In this document: positions 1-8,263 of the stretch, piece after piece
How positions within the stretch are numbered: position 1 is the stretch's first letter
Layout: the number at the start of each line of letters is the position of its first letter
Assembly: GCA_963800335.1 (NCBI GenBank)
Contig: CAWDAN010000007.1
Location: 62,001 to 126,000 of the forward strand
Source: Flavisphingopyxis sp963800335
GTDB taxonomy: Bacteria; Pseudomonadota; Alphaproteobacteria; Sphingomonadales; Sphingomonadaceae
Length of the DNA: 64,000 nt
Reading direction: 5' to 3'
Notes under the pieces: generated by a model
Seen by the model: only the letters and a program-made list of their open reading frames with translations
Told to the model about the DNA's origin: nothing
The model's database searches: none
Position numbers and translations under genes: made by a program

Positions 1-1
1 A

Positions 2-481
2 AAGTTCGGCTGGACCGCCGCGCTTGCGCTCGCAGTGTGCTGCGCGCTGCGTCTCGCCCGCTTCAATGCGGCGATCGATGCCGAAGACCAGCCGCACAAG
101 TCGGCGGGGTTCATGACTGGTGTTCCCGCACCGGCGGGGGCGGGGATAGCATTCGTCCCGATCTATGCCTGGCTGGTCACCGACCTCGATGTCTTCCGCG
201 CGTGGTATGTCGTCATGCCTTGGGTGTTGCTCGTCGCGTTCCTGATGATCTCGAACGTCGCGACCTACAGCTGGACCAGCCTGCGCATCCGGCGCAGCTG
301 GCGACTTGAAATCCTGGCGTTTGTCGGCTTGCTCGGCGCGGCGCTGTTCACCGCCCGGTGGGAGACGCTGCTCGTCATCTCGCTGATCTATATCGCGCTG
401 ATCCCGTTCAGCGTGCGCAGCTACGCCAAGGTCAGGCAGCGGCGCGAAGCGCGGGTCGATCTGCCCGCACCACCGGCCTGA
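2..481 (+). CDS. pssA: CDP-diacylglycerol-serine O-phosphatidyltransferase, 3' part
   Basis: This is the C-terminal ~159 residues of a CDP-alcohol phosphatidyltransferase, cut by the left window edge. The family makes phosphatidylserine from CDP-diacylglycerol and serine in the inner membrane, the first step towards phosphatidylethanolamine. The visible part begins with an Ala/Leu helix ending LRLARFN, then a loop containing AGFMTGVPAPAG, then at least three hydrophobic segments (roughly residues 45-60, 70-85 and 105-135 of the visible part) and a basic tail (VRSYAKVRQRRE). The catalytic CDP-alcohol motif would lie upstream and cannot be seen, so the name rests on the LARFN / GVPAPAGAG blocks typical of PssA and on the position ahead of rpsB. 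The stop is TGA at 479-481, and the 3' end overlaps the small minus-strand ORF by 50 bases. Confidence 0.85.
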   Translation, partial: KFGWTAALALAVCCALRLARFNAAIDAEDQPHKSAGFMTGVPAPAGAGIAFVPIYAWLVTDLDVFRAWYVVMPWVLLVAFLMISNVATYSWTSLRIRRSWRLEILAFVGLLGAALFTARWETLLVISLIYIALIPFSVRSYAKVRQRREARVDLPAPPA

Positions 482-668
482 ACCGATTGGCGCGGAGCGC
501 GGCGTAGCGCGGTGCGGCAACGGCGTCGGTGGCGATCGGCGCAAGACCGCCCTGGCCGGTAAGCGCGCTGAGGATCCGCGCGCCGTTCGCCGAAAGCATC
601 GTCGCAATCGCGACCAGCGATCCGATCAGTGTACCGGCAAACAGCAGCGAAATCGTGACATTCAACAT
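432..668 (-). CDS. small hypothetical membrane protein
   Basis: A 78-residue reading frame with one N-terminal membrane helix (about residues 4-27, VTISLLFAGTLIGSLVAIAT) and an Ala/Arg-rich, probably cytoplasmic tail. I do not recognise a family. The ATG at 666-668 is preceded by AAGGA at a normal spacing, which supports translation. The last ~16 codons overlap the 3' end of pssA on the other strand and look like low-complexity read-through, so the functional protein may effectively be the first ~50 residues. A TTAACCAT motif lies about 50 bases upstream. It sits convergent to pssA and divergent from rpsB. It could be a chance ORF in GC-rich DNA, but the hydrophobic start together with a ribosome binding site makes a real gene more likely than not. 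Confidence 0.5.
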   Translation of the reverse strand: MLNVTISLLFAGTLIGSLVAIATMLSANGARILSALTGQGGLAPIATDAVAAPRYAALRANRFRPVVRADRPALRAAA

Positions 669-716
669 CAGGAGATCCTTTCAGCGTCGTGCCCAACATC
701 GATTGGGCGGCGACCG

Positions 717-724
717 TTAACCAT
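717..724. promoter_or_regulatory. candidate CtrA half-site (TTAACCAT)
   Basis: TTAACCAT matches the half-site form of the alphaproteobacterial CtrA box. It lies about 50 bases upstream of the small minus-strand ORF and about 220 bases upstream of rpsB, in the divergent region 669-944. No second TTAA at the canonical N7 spacing is present, so this is only a candidate. Confidence 0.3.
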
Positions 725-944
725 AACGCCGACTCGGCAAATCGGTTCCACGGCCTGTGGATAACTGCCTATGTTCTTGTTCTGTTCTTATGTCAACCGC
801 CAAACAGGGCTTGCATCAGGTGGGTGCTTGGGGTAGCGGCCCCGCCATTCCACATGGTGGGCGCACATACCGGTGCCGGGCGGCCTGATTTAAGGTCTTG
901 TCCGGTTCTTGCCCGCCAGAGGACCAACCGGAAGGAGAACTACT

Positions 945-1955
945 ATGGCGGCACCAGTCGTCACGATGCAGCAATTGATCGAGGCCGGAGCACATTTCGG
1001 CCACCAGACGCATCGTTGGAACCCGCGCATGAAGCCGTACATTTTCGGCCAGCGCAACGGCATTCACATCATCGATTTGTCGCAGACCGTGCCGCTGTTC
1101 GCGCGCGCTCTCGACTTCGTTTCACAGACCGTCGGCGCCGGCGGCAAGGTCCTGTTCGTCGGGACCAAGCGCCAGGCGCAGGACGCCATCGCTGACGCGG
1201 CGCGCGCTTCTGGCCAGCACTTCGTCAATCATCGCTGGCTCGGCGGGATGCTGACCAACTGGAAGACGATTTCGCAGTCGATCAAGCAGTTCAAGACGCT
1301 CGAGGAGCAACTGTCGGGTGACACTGCGGGCTTCACCAAGAAGGAAGTCCTTCAGATGACGCGCCGTCGCGACAAGCTCGAGCTCAGCCTTGGCGGTATT
1401 CGCGACATGGGCGGCATTCCCGACGTCATGTTCGTTATCGACGCCAACAAGGAAGAGCTTGCGATCAAGGAAGCCAACGTTCTGGGCATTCCCGTCGTTG
1501 CGGTGCTCGATTCGAACGTGTCGCCCGACGGCATCGCATTCCCGGTGCCCGCGAACGATGACGCCAGCCGTGCGATCCGCCTTTATTGCGAAGCGATTGC
1601 CGCTGCCGCGACCAAGGGTGGCCAGGACCAGATGGCCGCCAGCGGATTCGATCTGGGTGCAGCCGAACAGCCTGTCGCCGAACCAGCGATCAGTGAAGCC
1701 GCGGCCCCTGCCGCAGCAGCGCCTGCGCCGGTAGCCGAAGCAGCCAAGACCGAGGCGGCTCCCGCCAAGGCCGAAGCCGCTCCTGCAAAGGAAGAGGCCA
1801 AGGCCGACGCGCCTGCCGAGAAGGCAGAAGCCAAGAAGGCGCCTGCCAAGAAGGCTCCCGCCAAGAAGGCCGACGACGCGAAGGCTGACGACGCCAAGCC
1901 TGCTGCCAAGAAGGCCGCGCCGAAAAAGGCCGCTACCAAGAAGGCCGAGGCCTAA
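945..1955 (+). CDS. rpsB: 30S ribosomal protein S2 with Ala/Lys-rich C-terminal extension
   Basis: Small-subunit protein S2 of 336 residues. The N-terminal ~240 residues are the standard S2 fold (AGAHFGHQTHRWNPRMKPYI, KVLFVGTKRQAQDAI, HRWLGGMLTNWKTI). The start is the ATG at 945, behind AAGGAGAAC. An in-frame upstream start at 909 would add residues not found in S2. From about residue 250 the protein becomes an extension of roughly 85 residues built from Ala, Lys, Pro and Glu (repeated APAK, KKAPAKK and KADDAK units), which looks disordered and highly basic. Many alphaproteobacterial S2 proteins have such tails, with no defined function that I know of. It opens the rpsB-tsf unit, with a strong hairpin in the 78-base gap to tsf. 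Confidence 0.97.
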   Translation: MAAPVVTMQQLIEAGAHFGHQTHRWNPRMKPYIFGQRNGIHIIDLSQTVPLFARALDFVSQTVGAGGKVLFVGTKRQAQDAIADAARASGQHFVNHRWLGGMLTNWKTISQSIKQFKTLEEQLSGDTAGFTKKEVLQMTRRRDKLELSLGGIRDMGGIPDVMFVIDANKEELAIKEANVLGIPVVAVLDSNVSPDGIAFPVPANDDASRAIRLYCEAIAAAATKGGQDQMAASGFDLGAAEQPVAEPAISEAAAPAAAAPAPVAEAAKTEAAPAKAEAAPAKEEAKADAPAEKAEAKKAPAKKAPAKKADDAKADDAKPAAKKAAPKKAATKKAEA

Positions 1956-1962
1956 CCAAGAT

Positions 1963-2019
1963 ACGGGCGCGCGGCGAGCCGATCCGGCTATCGCGCGCGC
2001 CCGTCCGTTGCATTTTTAA
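1963..2019 (+). terminator. rpsB-tsf intergenic hairpin (terminator/attenuator candidate)
   Basis: Positions 1963-1973 (ACGGGCGCGCG) pair with 1993-2004, and an inner AGCCG/CGGCT stem encloses ATC. This makes a very stable GC stem ending at 2004. A run of five T follows at 2013-2017, about eight bases beyond the stem, so it is not a textbook terminator but could attenuate transcription from rpsB into tsf or act as a processing site. Attenuation at this junction is known in enterobacteria; the role here is inference. Confidence 0.55.
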
Positions 2020-2033
2020 TCGAGGAAAATTCC

Positions 2034-2963
2034 ATGGCACAGATTACTGCCGCCTCCGTCAAGGAACTGCGCGAGCGCTCGGGCGCCGGCATGATGGATT
2101 GCAAGAAGGCGCTGTCGGAGAACGACGGCGACATCGAAGCCGCGATCGACTGGCTGCGCACCAAGGGCCTTGCCGCCGCCGCTAAGAAATCGAGCCGCAC
2201 GGCTGCTGAAGGCTTGGTCGGGATCCTGACCGACGGCACCAGCGGCGCCGCGGTCGAAGTCAATTCGGAAACCGACTTCGTCGCCAAGAACGACCAGTTC
2301 CAGGGCTTCGTCGCCGCGGTCACCAAGGTCGCGCTCGAACAGGGCAGCGACGATGTGGAGGCGCTCAAGGCCGCAGCCTATCCGGGCGGCGGATCGATCA
2401 CCGACAAGCTCAACGAGAACATCGCGACGATCGGCGAAAACCAGGCTGTGCGCCGCGTGGCGTGCCTGTCGGTCAACGAAGGCGCCGTGGTCGGTTATGT
2501 CCACAATGCCGTCGCACCCGGCCTCGGCAAGATCGGCGTTCTCGTCGCGCTTGAAAGCAGCGCTGGCAGCGACGTTCTCGAACCGCTCGGCAAGCAGTTG
2601 GCGATGCACATCGCCGCGGCCAGCCCGCTGGCGCTCAACGGCGACGATCTCGACGCCGACCTGATCGCTCGCGAACGTGCGATTGCCGAAGAAAAGGCTG
2701 CCGAATCGGGCAAGCCTGCTGAGATCGTCGGCAAGATGGTCGATGGCGCGATGGCCAAGTTCCGCAAGGAAAACGCGTTGCTTTCGCAGGTCTTCGTGAT
2801 CGACAACAAGACGCCGATTGCCGAAGTCGTCGCCGCTGCCGGCAAGCAGGCGGGCGCATCGATCACGCTGGTGAACTATGTTCGCTTCCAGCTCGGCGAA
2901 GGCATCGAAAAAGCCGAGACCGATTTCGCTGCAGAGGTCGCCGCAGCCGTCGGCGCCAACTGA
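2034..2963 (+). CDS. tsf: translation elongation factor Ts
   Basis: EF-Ts, 309 residues, the guanine nucleotide exchange factor that recycles EF-Tu in the cytoplasm. The N-terminal UBA-like domain is visible (residues ~4-45, VKELRERSGAGMMDCKKAL), followed by the EF-Tu contact signature TDFVAKNDQF near residue 78 and two subdomains typical of the family. The length matches alphaproteobacterial EF-Ts. The ATG at 2034 follows the ribosome binding site GAGGAAAA. It is the second gene of the rpsB-tsf-pyrH-frr translation cluster. A 144-base gap separates it from pyrH. Confidence 0.97.
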   Translation: MAQITAASVKELRERSGAGMMDCKKALSENDGDIEAAIDWLRTKGLAAAAKKSSRTAAEGLVGILTDGTSGAAVEVNSETDFVAKNDQFQGFVAAVTKVALEQGSDDVEALKAAAYPGGGSITDKLNENIATIGENQAVRRVACLSVNEGAVVGYVHNAVAPGLGKIGVLVALESSAGSDVLEPLGKQLAMHIAAASPLALNGDDLDADLIARERAIAEEKAAESGKPAEIVGKMVDGAMAKFRKENALLSQVFVIDNKTPIAEVVAAAGKQAGASITLVNYVRFQLGEGIEKAETDFAAEVAAAVGAN

Positions 2964-3107
2964 TCATAACGACTTAGCGCTGCCCACGAGATTGACTCGG
3001 GGCAGGCGAAACAGCATGGCGTGCGCTCGACAGGGCGCGCGCCATCGCTGTATCCAGCGTCGGACGCAGCGCCTGCAGACCCGCTGCCTGAGAGGATCCC
3101 GACCGTC

Positions 3108-3842
3108 GTGACGCGCCCCGCCTTCAAACGCATCCTGCTGAAACTTTCGGGCGAGGCGCTGATGGGGCCGGGCCAGTTCGGTATCGATCCTGCCACGGTC
3201 GCGAGCATGGCTGCCGAGGTCAAGGCGGCCAAGGAGCGTGGTCTCGAAATCTGTCTCGTCATCGGCGGCGGCAACATCTTCCGCGGCATGGCAGGTGCGG
3301 CCAAGGGCATGGACCGCGCACAGGCAGACTATATGGGCATGCTCGCGACTGTGATGAACGCGCTCGCGATGCAGAATGCACTTGAGCAGCTCGGCGTCGA
3401 AACGCGTGTCCAGTCGGCGATCGAAATGGACAAGGTGTGCGAACCCGTGATCCGCCGCCGCGCCGAGCGACACCTCAACAAAGGCCGCGTGGTGATATTT
3501 GCTGCCGGGGTCGGCGCGCCGTATTTCACGACCGACAGCGGGGCCGCGCTGCGCGCCGCCGAAATGAAGTGCGACGCGCTGTTAAAGGGCACCAGCGTCG
3601 ACGGCGTCTATAATGCCGATCCGAAGAAGGATCCGGCGGCGACGCGCTACGACCGACTGACCTACGACCGCGTCCTTGCCGACAATCTCAAGGTGATGGA
3701 CGCCAGCGCAGTCGCGTTATGCCGCGACAATGATATCCCGATCGTCGTCTTCAACATCCGCGAAACGGGCAATCTGGCTCGCGTCCTGGCGGGTGACGGG
3801 ATTGCAACGATCGTCGTCAACGAGGAAAACGACCATGGCTAA
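3108..3842 (+). CDS. pyrH: UMP kinase
   Basis: Hexameric bacterial UMP kinase, 244 residues, phosphorylating UMP to UDP in pyrimidine nucleotide synthesis. It belongs to the amino-acid kinase family: the phosphate-binding start ILLKLSGEAL (residues ~8-17), the glycine loop VIGGGNIFRG (~51-60), the KGTSVDGVYNADP nucleotide loop and the DNDIPIVVFN segment near the C terminus are all present. I chose GTG at 3108 because it follows AGAGGA at proper spacing and gives the usual length. The frame is open further upstream (to 3021), but those residues are not kinase-like. The end overlaps the frr start by eight bases, indicating translational coupling. Confidence 0.95.
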   Translation: MTRPAFKRILLKLSGEALMGPGQFGIDPATVASMAAEVKAAKERGLEICLVIGGGNIFRGMAGAAKGMDRAQADYMGMLATVMNALAMQNALEQLGVETRVQSAIEMDKVCEPVIRRRAERHLNKGRVVIFAAGVGAPYFTTDSGAALRAAEMKCDALLKGTSVDGVYNADPKKDPAATRYDRLTYDRVLADNLKVMDASAVALCRDNDIPIVVFNIRETGNLARVLAGDGIATIVVNEENDHG

Positions 3843-4392
3843 ATATGATTCCGCCGATCTCGAACGCCGCATGAAGGGCGCCGTCGATTCGCTGCAGCAC
3901 GACCTCAACGGGCTGCGGACCGGGCGCGCGAACACCTCGCTGCTCGATCCGATCACCGCCGACGTTTACGGCGCGCAGATGCCATTGAACCAGATCGCCA
4001 CCGTCTCGGCGCCTGAACCGCGGTTGCTGTCGGTGCAGGTGTGGGACAAGTCGAACCTGACCGCGGTCGAAAAGGCGATCCGCTCGGCCGGTCTCGGGCT
4101 CAACCCCGTTACCGACGGCCAGCTCATCCGCCTGCCTATTCCCGACATGACCGAGGAGCGCCGCAAGGAGCTGTCGAAGGTGGCCGGCCAGTACGCCGAA
4201 AAGGCGCGTATCGCGGTGCGCAACGTGCGCCGCGACGGGATGGACAACCTCAAGGCCGACGAGGCGAAGAAGGAAATCTCCGAGGACGATCGCAAGCGGC
4301 TCGAAACTGAGGTCCAGAAGATGACCGACGCGACGATCGCAGACATCGATGCCGCCGCGACCGCCAAGGAACAGGAAATCATGGGCAAGTGA
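3835..4392 (+). CDS. frr: ribosome recycling factor
   Basis: Ribosome recycling factor, 185 residues, which with EF-G splits post-termination ribosomes. The three-helix-bundle residues are visible: RRMKGAVDSLQHDLNGLRTGRA at the start, the hinge region LLDPITADVYGAQMPLNQIATV (around residues 35-56), and the C-terminal basic helix with RRDGMDNLK. The start is the ATG at 3835 with GAGGAAAACG upstream. It overlaps the end of pyrH by eight bases, so the two are almost certainly co-translated. The ORF could be extended upstream to 3730, but those residues are only the other frame of pyrH. Confidence 0.97.
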   Translation: MAKYDSADLERRMKGAVDSLQHDLNGLRTGRANTSLLDPITADVYGAQMPLNQIATVSAPEPRLLSVQVWDKSNLTAVEKAIRSAGLGLNPVTDGQLIRLPIPDMTEERRKELSKVAGQYAEKARIAVRNVRRDGMDNLKADEAKKEISEDDRKRLETEVQKMTDATIADIDAAATAKEQEIMGK

Positions 4393-4431
4393 GCTTGGCT
4401 TGCCCGGTTTCCCTTGCCCTGCGGCACGAAC

Positions 4432-5139
4432 ATGGCTGACATTTCCATTCCCCGCCACGTCGCCATCATCATGGACGGCAACGGCCGCTGGGCGAAGCGC
4501 CGCCATCTGCCGCGTGCAGCAGGGCACAAGGCCGGCGTCGATGCGGTCCGCAAGACCGTTCGCGCGGCCAAGGCGCTGGGTCTCGAGGCGCTGACGCTCT
4601 ACGCCTTTTCTTCCGAGAACTGGAAACGGCCCGAGGACGAGATTTCGGACCTGATGGGGCTGATGAAGCGCTTCATCCTGTCCGATCTGGAAAAATTTGC
4701 GGCAGAAGACGTCAAACTCCACATTATCGGCGATTACAGCGCCTTCAAACCCGACGTCGTCAAACTCATCGACGACGCGCTCGAACGCACCTCGGGCAAC
4801 AAGGCGACGACGCTCGCGGTTGCGCTCAATTACGGCTCGCAGGACGAAATCACACGCGTCGCGCGGAGCCTCGCGACCGACGCTGCCGCAGGCACGATCG
4901 ATCCCGCGAGGATCGACGAGACGATGGTCGCCGCGCGGCTCGATACCGCCGATCTGCCGCCGCTCGACCTCGTCATCCGCACCTCGGGCGAACAGCGCCT
5001 GTCGAATTTCCTGCTGTGGCAGGCCGCCTATGCCGAGATGTATTTCACCGACATGCTGTGGCCCGATTTCGACGGCGACGCGCTCAAGGCCGCGCTCGAC
5101 TGGTTTGCGGCGCGCGAACGCCGTTTCGGGGGACGCTAG
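4432..5139 (+). CDS. uppS: isoprenyl transferase (undecaprenyl diphosphate synthase)
   Basis: cis-Prenyltransferase, 235 residues, which condenses isopentenyl diphosphate onto farnesyl diphosphate to make the undecaprenyl carrier for peptidoglycan and O-antigen. The catalytic block HVAIIMDGNGRWAKRR (Asp15) is intact, as are TLYAFSSENWKRP and the C-terminal DLVIRTSGEQRLSNFLLWQ motif. The ATG at 4432 is preferred over an in-frame TTG at 4414, because the homologous region begins only a few residues before HVAIIMDG. It sits 39 bases after frr and immediately before cdsA, which starts on the next base after its stop. Confidence 0.95.
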   Translation: MADISIPRHVAIIMDGNGRWAKRRHLPRAAGHKAGVDAVRKTVRAAKALGLEALTLYAFSSENWKRPEDEISDLMGLMKRFILSDLEKFAAEDVKLHIIGDYSAFKPDVVKLIDDALERTSGNKATTLAVALNYGSQDEITRVARSLATDAAAGTIDPARIDETMVAARLDTADLPPLDLVIRTSGEQRLSNFLLWQAAYAEMYFTDMLWPDFDGDALKAALDWFAARERRFGGR

Positions 5140-5889
5140 ATGAACGATGACGCAACCAAGCCGGGCACTGCGAAAAAATCCGACCTCGGCGTCCGCGCGG
5201 CATCGGCGGTGGTGATGATTGCCGTCGCGGGCCTCGCGATCTGGCTCGGCGGGCTGGTCTTTACCGCCTTTGCCGCTGCGGTCGCGCTCGGCGTGCTGTG
5301 GGAATGGAACCGCCTCGCTGGAAAGATCGCGCAAAGCGGCGTCGCACGCGCCCTGTGGCTGATCGCCGGGATCGTCTATGTCGGCGTGGCTGTTGCCGCG
5401 CTCGTCCTGCTGCGCGAATTCGACCGCGGTATGCTGCTGGTCGGCGGCCTGATAGCGCTCGTCGCGGCGATCGATATCGGCGCCTATGCCGCCGGGCGCA
5501 CCTTCGGCGGGCCCAAGATCGCCCCGTCAATCAGCCCGAGCAAGACCTGGGCGGGGCTGATCGGGGCGGCGATTGCCGCGAGTCTCGTGTTCATCTTCAT
5601 CCTCGCGCCACTCGTCGATACGCGCTTCATGCGCGGCCTCGGCGTGCTGATCGCGGGCGGCATCGCAACCGCGGTGATCGCACAGACGGGCGACTTTTTC
5701 GAAAGCTGGATGAAGCGCCGCGCCGGGGTCAAGGATTCGAGCCAGCTCATCCCCGGCCATGGCGGCCTGTTCGACCGCGTCGACGGCTTGCTCGCGGTGC
5801 TGTTCGTCGGTGTCGTCTTACACATTTTCGTTATTGCGATTACGGTTCCCGTTGAGAGCCGGGCAATCACGGTGGTTTTGCCGGTATGA
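5140..5889 (+). CDS. cdsA: phosphatidate cytidylyltransferase
   Basis: CDP-diacylglycerol synthase, 249 residues, an integral inner-membrane enzyme that activates phosphatidic acid with CTP for phospholipid synthesis. About six hydrophobic segments are seen. The family signature is intact near residues 187-212: S-x2-KRR-x3-KD-x5-PGHGG-x2-DR. It begins directly after the uppS stop and its own TGA overlaps the dxr ATG (ATGA), so uppS-cdsA-dxr-rseP form a tightly coupled run. The product supplies the substrate for PssA at the left edge of the window. Confidence 0.95.
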   Translation: MNDDATKPGTAKKSDLGVRAASAVVMIAVAGLAIWLGGLVFTAFAAAVALGVLWEWNRLAGKIAQSGVARALWLIAGIVYVGVAVAALVLLREFDRGMLLVGGLIALVAAIDIGAYAAGRTFGGPKIAPSISPSKTWAGLIGAAIAASLVFIFILAPLVDTRFMRGLGVLIAGGIATAVIAQTGDFFESWMKRRAGVKDSSQLIPGHGGLFDRVDGLLAVLFVGVVLHIFVIAITVPVESRAITVVLPV

Positions 5890-7055
5890 CCCAGCCGCGC
5901 AGCATCTCGATCTTCGGCGCGACGGGATCGGTCGGCGCCTCGACGCTCGACCTCGTCCGCCGCGATCGCAAGGCATGGCGCGTCGTCGCGCTGACCGCCA
6001 ATTGCCAGGCGAACGACCTGGCGAAGCTGGCGCGCGAATTCGATGCCGAGATCGCGGTCGTCGCCGACGAGAGCTGCCTGGCCGAATTGCGCGACGCGCT
6101 GGCGGGCAGCGGGATCGCAGCGGCGGCAGGCGAGGGCGCACTGATCGAGGCAGCACAGCGCGGTGCCGACGTGACGATGGCGGCGATCGTCGGTTGCGCC
6201 GGGCTCGCCCCGACGATGGCGGCAATCGAATGCGGCAAGACCGTCGCGCTCGCCAACAAGGAATCGCTCGTCTCCGCGGGCGCGCTGATGATGGCCAAGG
6301 TGCGCGAATCGGGTGCGACGCTGCTGCCCGTCGATTCGGAGCATAACGCGATCTTCCAGTGCCTCGCGGGCAACGACATCGCCGACGTGGCGAGGATCAC
6401 GCTGACCGCCAGCGGCGGGCCGTTCCGCACCAGGAGCATCGAGGAAATGCGCGCGATGACGCCCGCCCAGGCGGTCGCGCATCCCAATTGGTCGATGGGC
6501 GCGAAGATCAGCGTCGATTCGGCGACGATGATGAACAAGGGGCTCGAACTGATCGAGGCCGATCACCTCTTCCCCGTCGGGCTCGACCGGATCGCGATCC
6601 TCGTCCACCCGCAATCGGTGATCCATTCGATGGTCGAATATCGCGACCGATCGACGCTCGCGCAGCTTGGCGCGCCCGACATGCGCATCCCCATCGCCAG
6701 CGCGCTCGCCTGGCCGCGGCGGATCGATACGCCGTGCGAACCGCTCGACCTCGCCGACATCGGCAGTCTTTCGTTCGAGGCGCCCGACGAAACGCGCTTC
6801 CCCGCGACGCGCATTGCGCGCGAGGCGGCCAAGGCCGGCGGCGGACGCCCGGCGCAGCTCAACGCGACCAACGAGATCGCGGTCGCCGCCTTCCTCGCCG
6901 GCCGGATCGGCTTTCTCGACATCGCCGATATCGCGCTGCGTGCGCTCGACGACTGGTCGCCTGCGACGCCGGCGGCGCTCGACGACATCTACGCGATCGA
7001 TGACGAGGCGCGCCGCCGCGCCGCCGACCTGACCGGACTGGCGGCCAATGCCTGA
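5886..7055 (+). CDS. dxr: 1-deoxy-D-xylulose 5-phosphate reductoisomerase
   Basis: 389 residues. It converts DXP to 2-C-methyl-D-erythritol 4-phosphate with NADPH, the committed step of the non-mevalonate isoprenoid pathway that feeds UppS. The NADPH-binding start SIFGATGSVGASTL is at residues ~7-20. The catalytic segments LANKESLVSAG, PVDSEHNAIFQCL, TASGGPFR and the MNKGLELIEA metal/substrate block follow in the usual order. The start overlaps the cdsA stop by four bases and the end overlaps rseP by eight. Confidence 0.96.
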   Translation: MTQPRSISIFGATGSVGASTLDLVRRDRKAWRVVALTANCQANDLAKLAREFDAEIAVVADESCLAELRDALAGSGIAAAAGEGALIEAAQRGADVTMAAIVGCAGLAPTMAAIECGKTVALANKESLVSAGALMMAKVRESGATLLPVDSEHNAIFQCLAGNDIADVARITLTASGGPFRTRSIEEMRAMTPAQAVAHPNWSMGAKISVDSATMMNKGLELIEADHLFPVGLDRIAILVHPQSVIHSMVEYRDRSTLAQLGAPDMRIPIASALAWPRRIDTPCEPLDLADIGSLSFEAPDETRFPATRIAREAAKAGGGRPAQLNATNEIAVAAFLAGRIGFLDIADIALRALDDWSPATPAALDDIYAIDDEARRRAADLTGLAANA

Positions 7056-8181
7056 CGCGCCCGGCCTGCCGCTGACCCTGCTCGCCTTCGTCCTCGTCCT
7101 GGGGCCGCTCGTATTCCTCCACGAGTACGGCCATTACTGGGTCGGGCGCTGGTGCGGGGTAAAGGCCGACGCCTTTTCGATCGGTTTCGGACGCGAGATC
7201 ATCGGCTGGACCGACAAACGCGGGACGCGCTGGAAGATCGGCTGGCTGCAATTGGGCGGCTATGTCCAGTTCGCCGGCGACATGAGCCCCGCGAGCCAGC
7301 CCGATGCCGCCTGGCGCCAGCTGCCGCCCGAAGAACAGGCGCGAACCTTTCCCGCGCAGCCGCTGTGGAAACGCGCGGCGATCGTCGCGGCGGGTCCGGT
7401 GACCAACTTCATCGTCGCGCTGCTGCTTATCGCCGGCCTCGGCATGGCCTATGGCCAGCCCTATAGCCCGCCGGTCGTCGAGACGATCCAGCCGGGATCG
7501 GCAGCGGCGGAGGCGGGCATCATGCCCGGCGACCGCGTCGTGTCGGTCGCGGGCAAGCCGGTCGACAGTTTCGAGGATATCCAGATGGGTATCTTCTACC
7601 GCCCCGGCGAGCGGGTCCCGCTCGCGATCGAACGCGGCGGCCGTCAGCAGGCGATCGTCATCGTTCCGCGCGTCTCGGTCGAGCGCGATCGTTTCGGCAA
7701 CGAGTATCGCATCGGGATCATCGGGGTCGGCCGGGCGGGCGCCGAACTCGCCCCTGTCTCGCTCGCACAGGCCCCCGGCTATGCGATCGGGCGGACGGGC
7801 GACATATTGTCGCTGACGATGAGCACGATTGGCCAGGTCGTCTCGGGGCGCCGTTCGGTCAAGGATTTCGGCGGACCGCTGCGCATTGCCAAGATTTCGG
7901 GCGAACAGGTGACCTTGGGACTTTTTTCGTTCCTATCGTTCGTCGCTTTGATGTCCATCAATCTCGGGTTCATCAATTTGTTGCCAATCCCGATGCTCGA
8001 TGGAGGTCATCTGATGTTTTACGCGATCGAGGCGACGCTGCGGCGCCCGCCGAGCCGGCGGGTGCTCGACTGGGCGTTCGGCGGTGGTTTCGCCTTCGTC
8101 GCGCTGGTCATGGTCCTGTTTACCTTCAACGACCTGCATTCGTTCGGCTGGCTCGACGCATTGGCGGGGCTGGCGGGCTGA
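7048..8181 (+). CDS. rseP: RIP metalloprotease RseP (site-2 protease)
   Basis: Inner-membrane zinc protease, 377 residues, which cleaves transmembrane anti-sigma factors and signal-peptide remnants within the membrane. The zinc-binding HEYGH is at residues 25-29 in the first helix. A PDZ domain follows (about residues 125-205, with GSAAAEAGIMPGDRVVSVAG). The C-terminal helix carries NLLPIPMLDGGHL, which provides the third zinc ligand. The length is that of a one-PDZ alphaproteobacterial form (MmpA-like). It overlaps dxr by eight bases and is followed, after 82 bases, by bamA, the usual order. Confidence 0.95.
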   Translation: MPDAPGLPLTLLAFVLVLGPLVFLHEYGHYWVGRWCGVKADAFSIGFGREIIGWTDKRGTRWKIGWLQLGGYVQFAGDMSPASQPDAAWRQLPPEEQARTFPAQPLWKRAAIVAAGPVTNFIVALLLIAGLGMAYGQPYSPPVVETIQPGSAAAEAGIMPGDRVVSVAGKPVDSFEDIQMGIFYRPGERVPLAIERGGRQQAIVIVPRVSVERDRFGNEYRIGIIGVGRAGAELAPVSLAQAPGYAIGRTGDILSLTMSTIGQVVSGRRSVKDFGGPLRIAKISGEQVTLGLFSFLSFVALMSINLGFINLLPIPMLDGGHLMFYAIEATLRRPPSRRVLDWAFGGGFAFVALVMVLFTFNDLHSFGWLDALAGLAG

Positions 8182-8263
8182 ATTTCATGGGCAAGGGGCT
8201 GGCTTGTCGGGCCGCTTGTCGGTAATGCGACACAAATTTTCAAGCATGTGAGGGTCCAAGCGC

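Noticed and set aside
3817..5334. 505-codon minus-strand ORF across frr and uppS
   Set aside because: It runs through two well-conserved genes and their junction, and its translation is compositionally biased with no recognisable domain.
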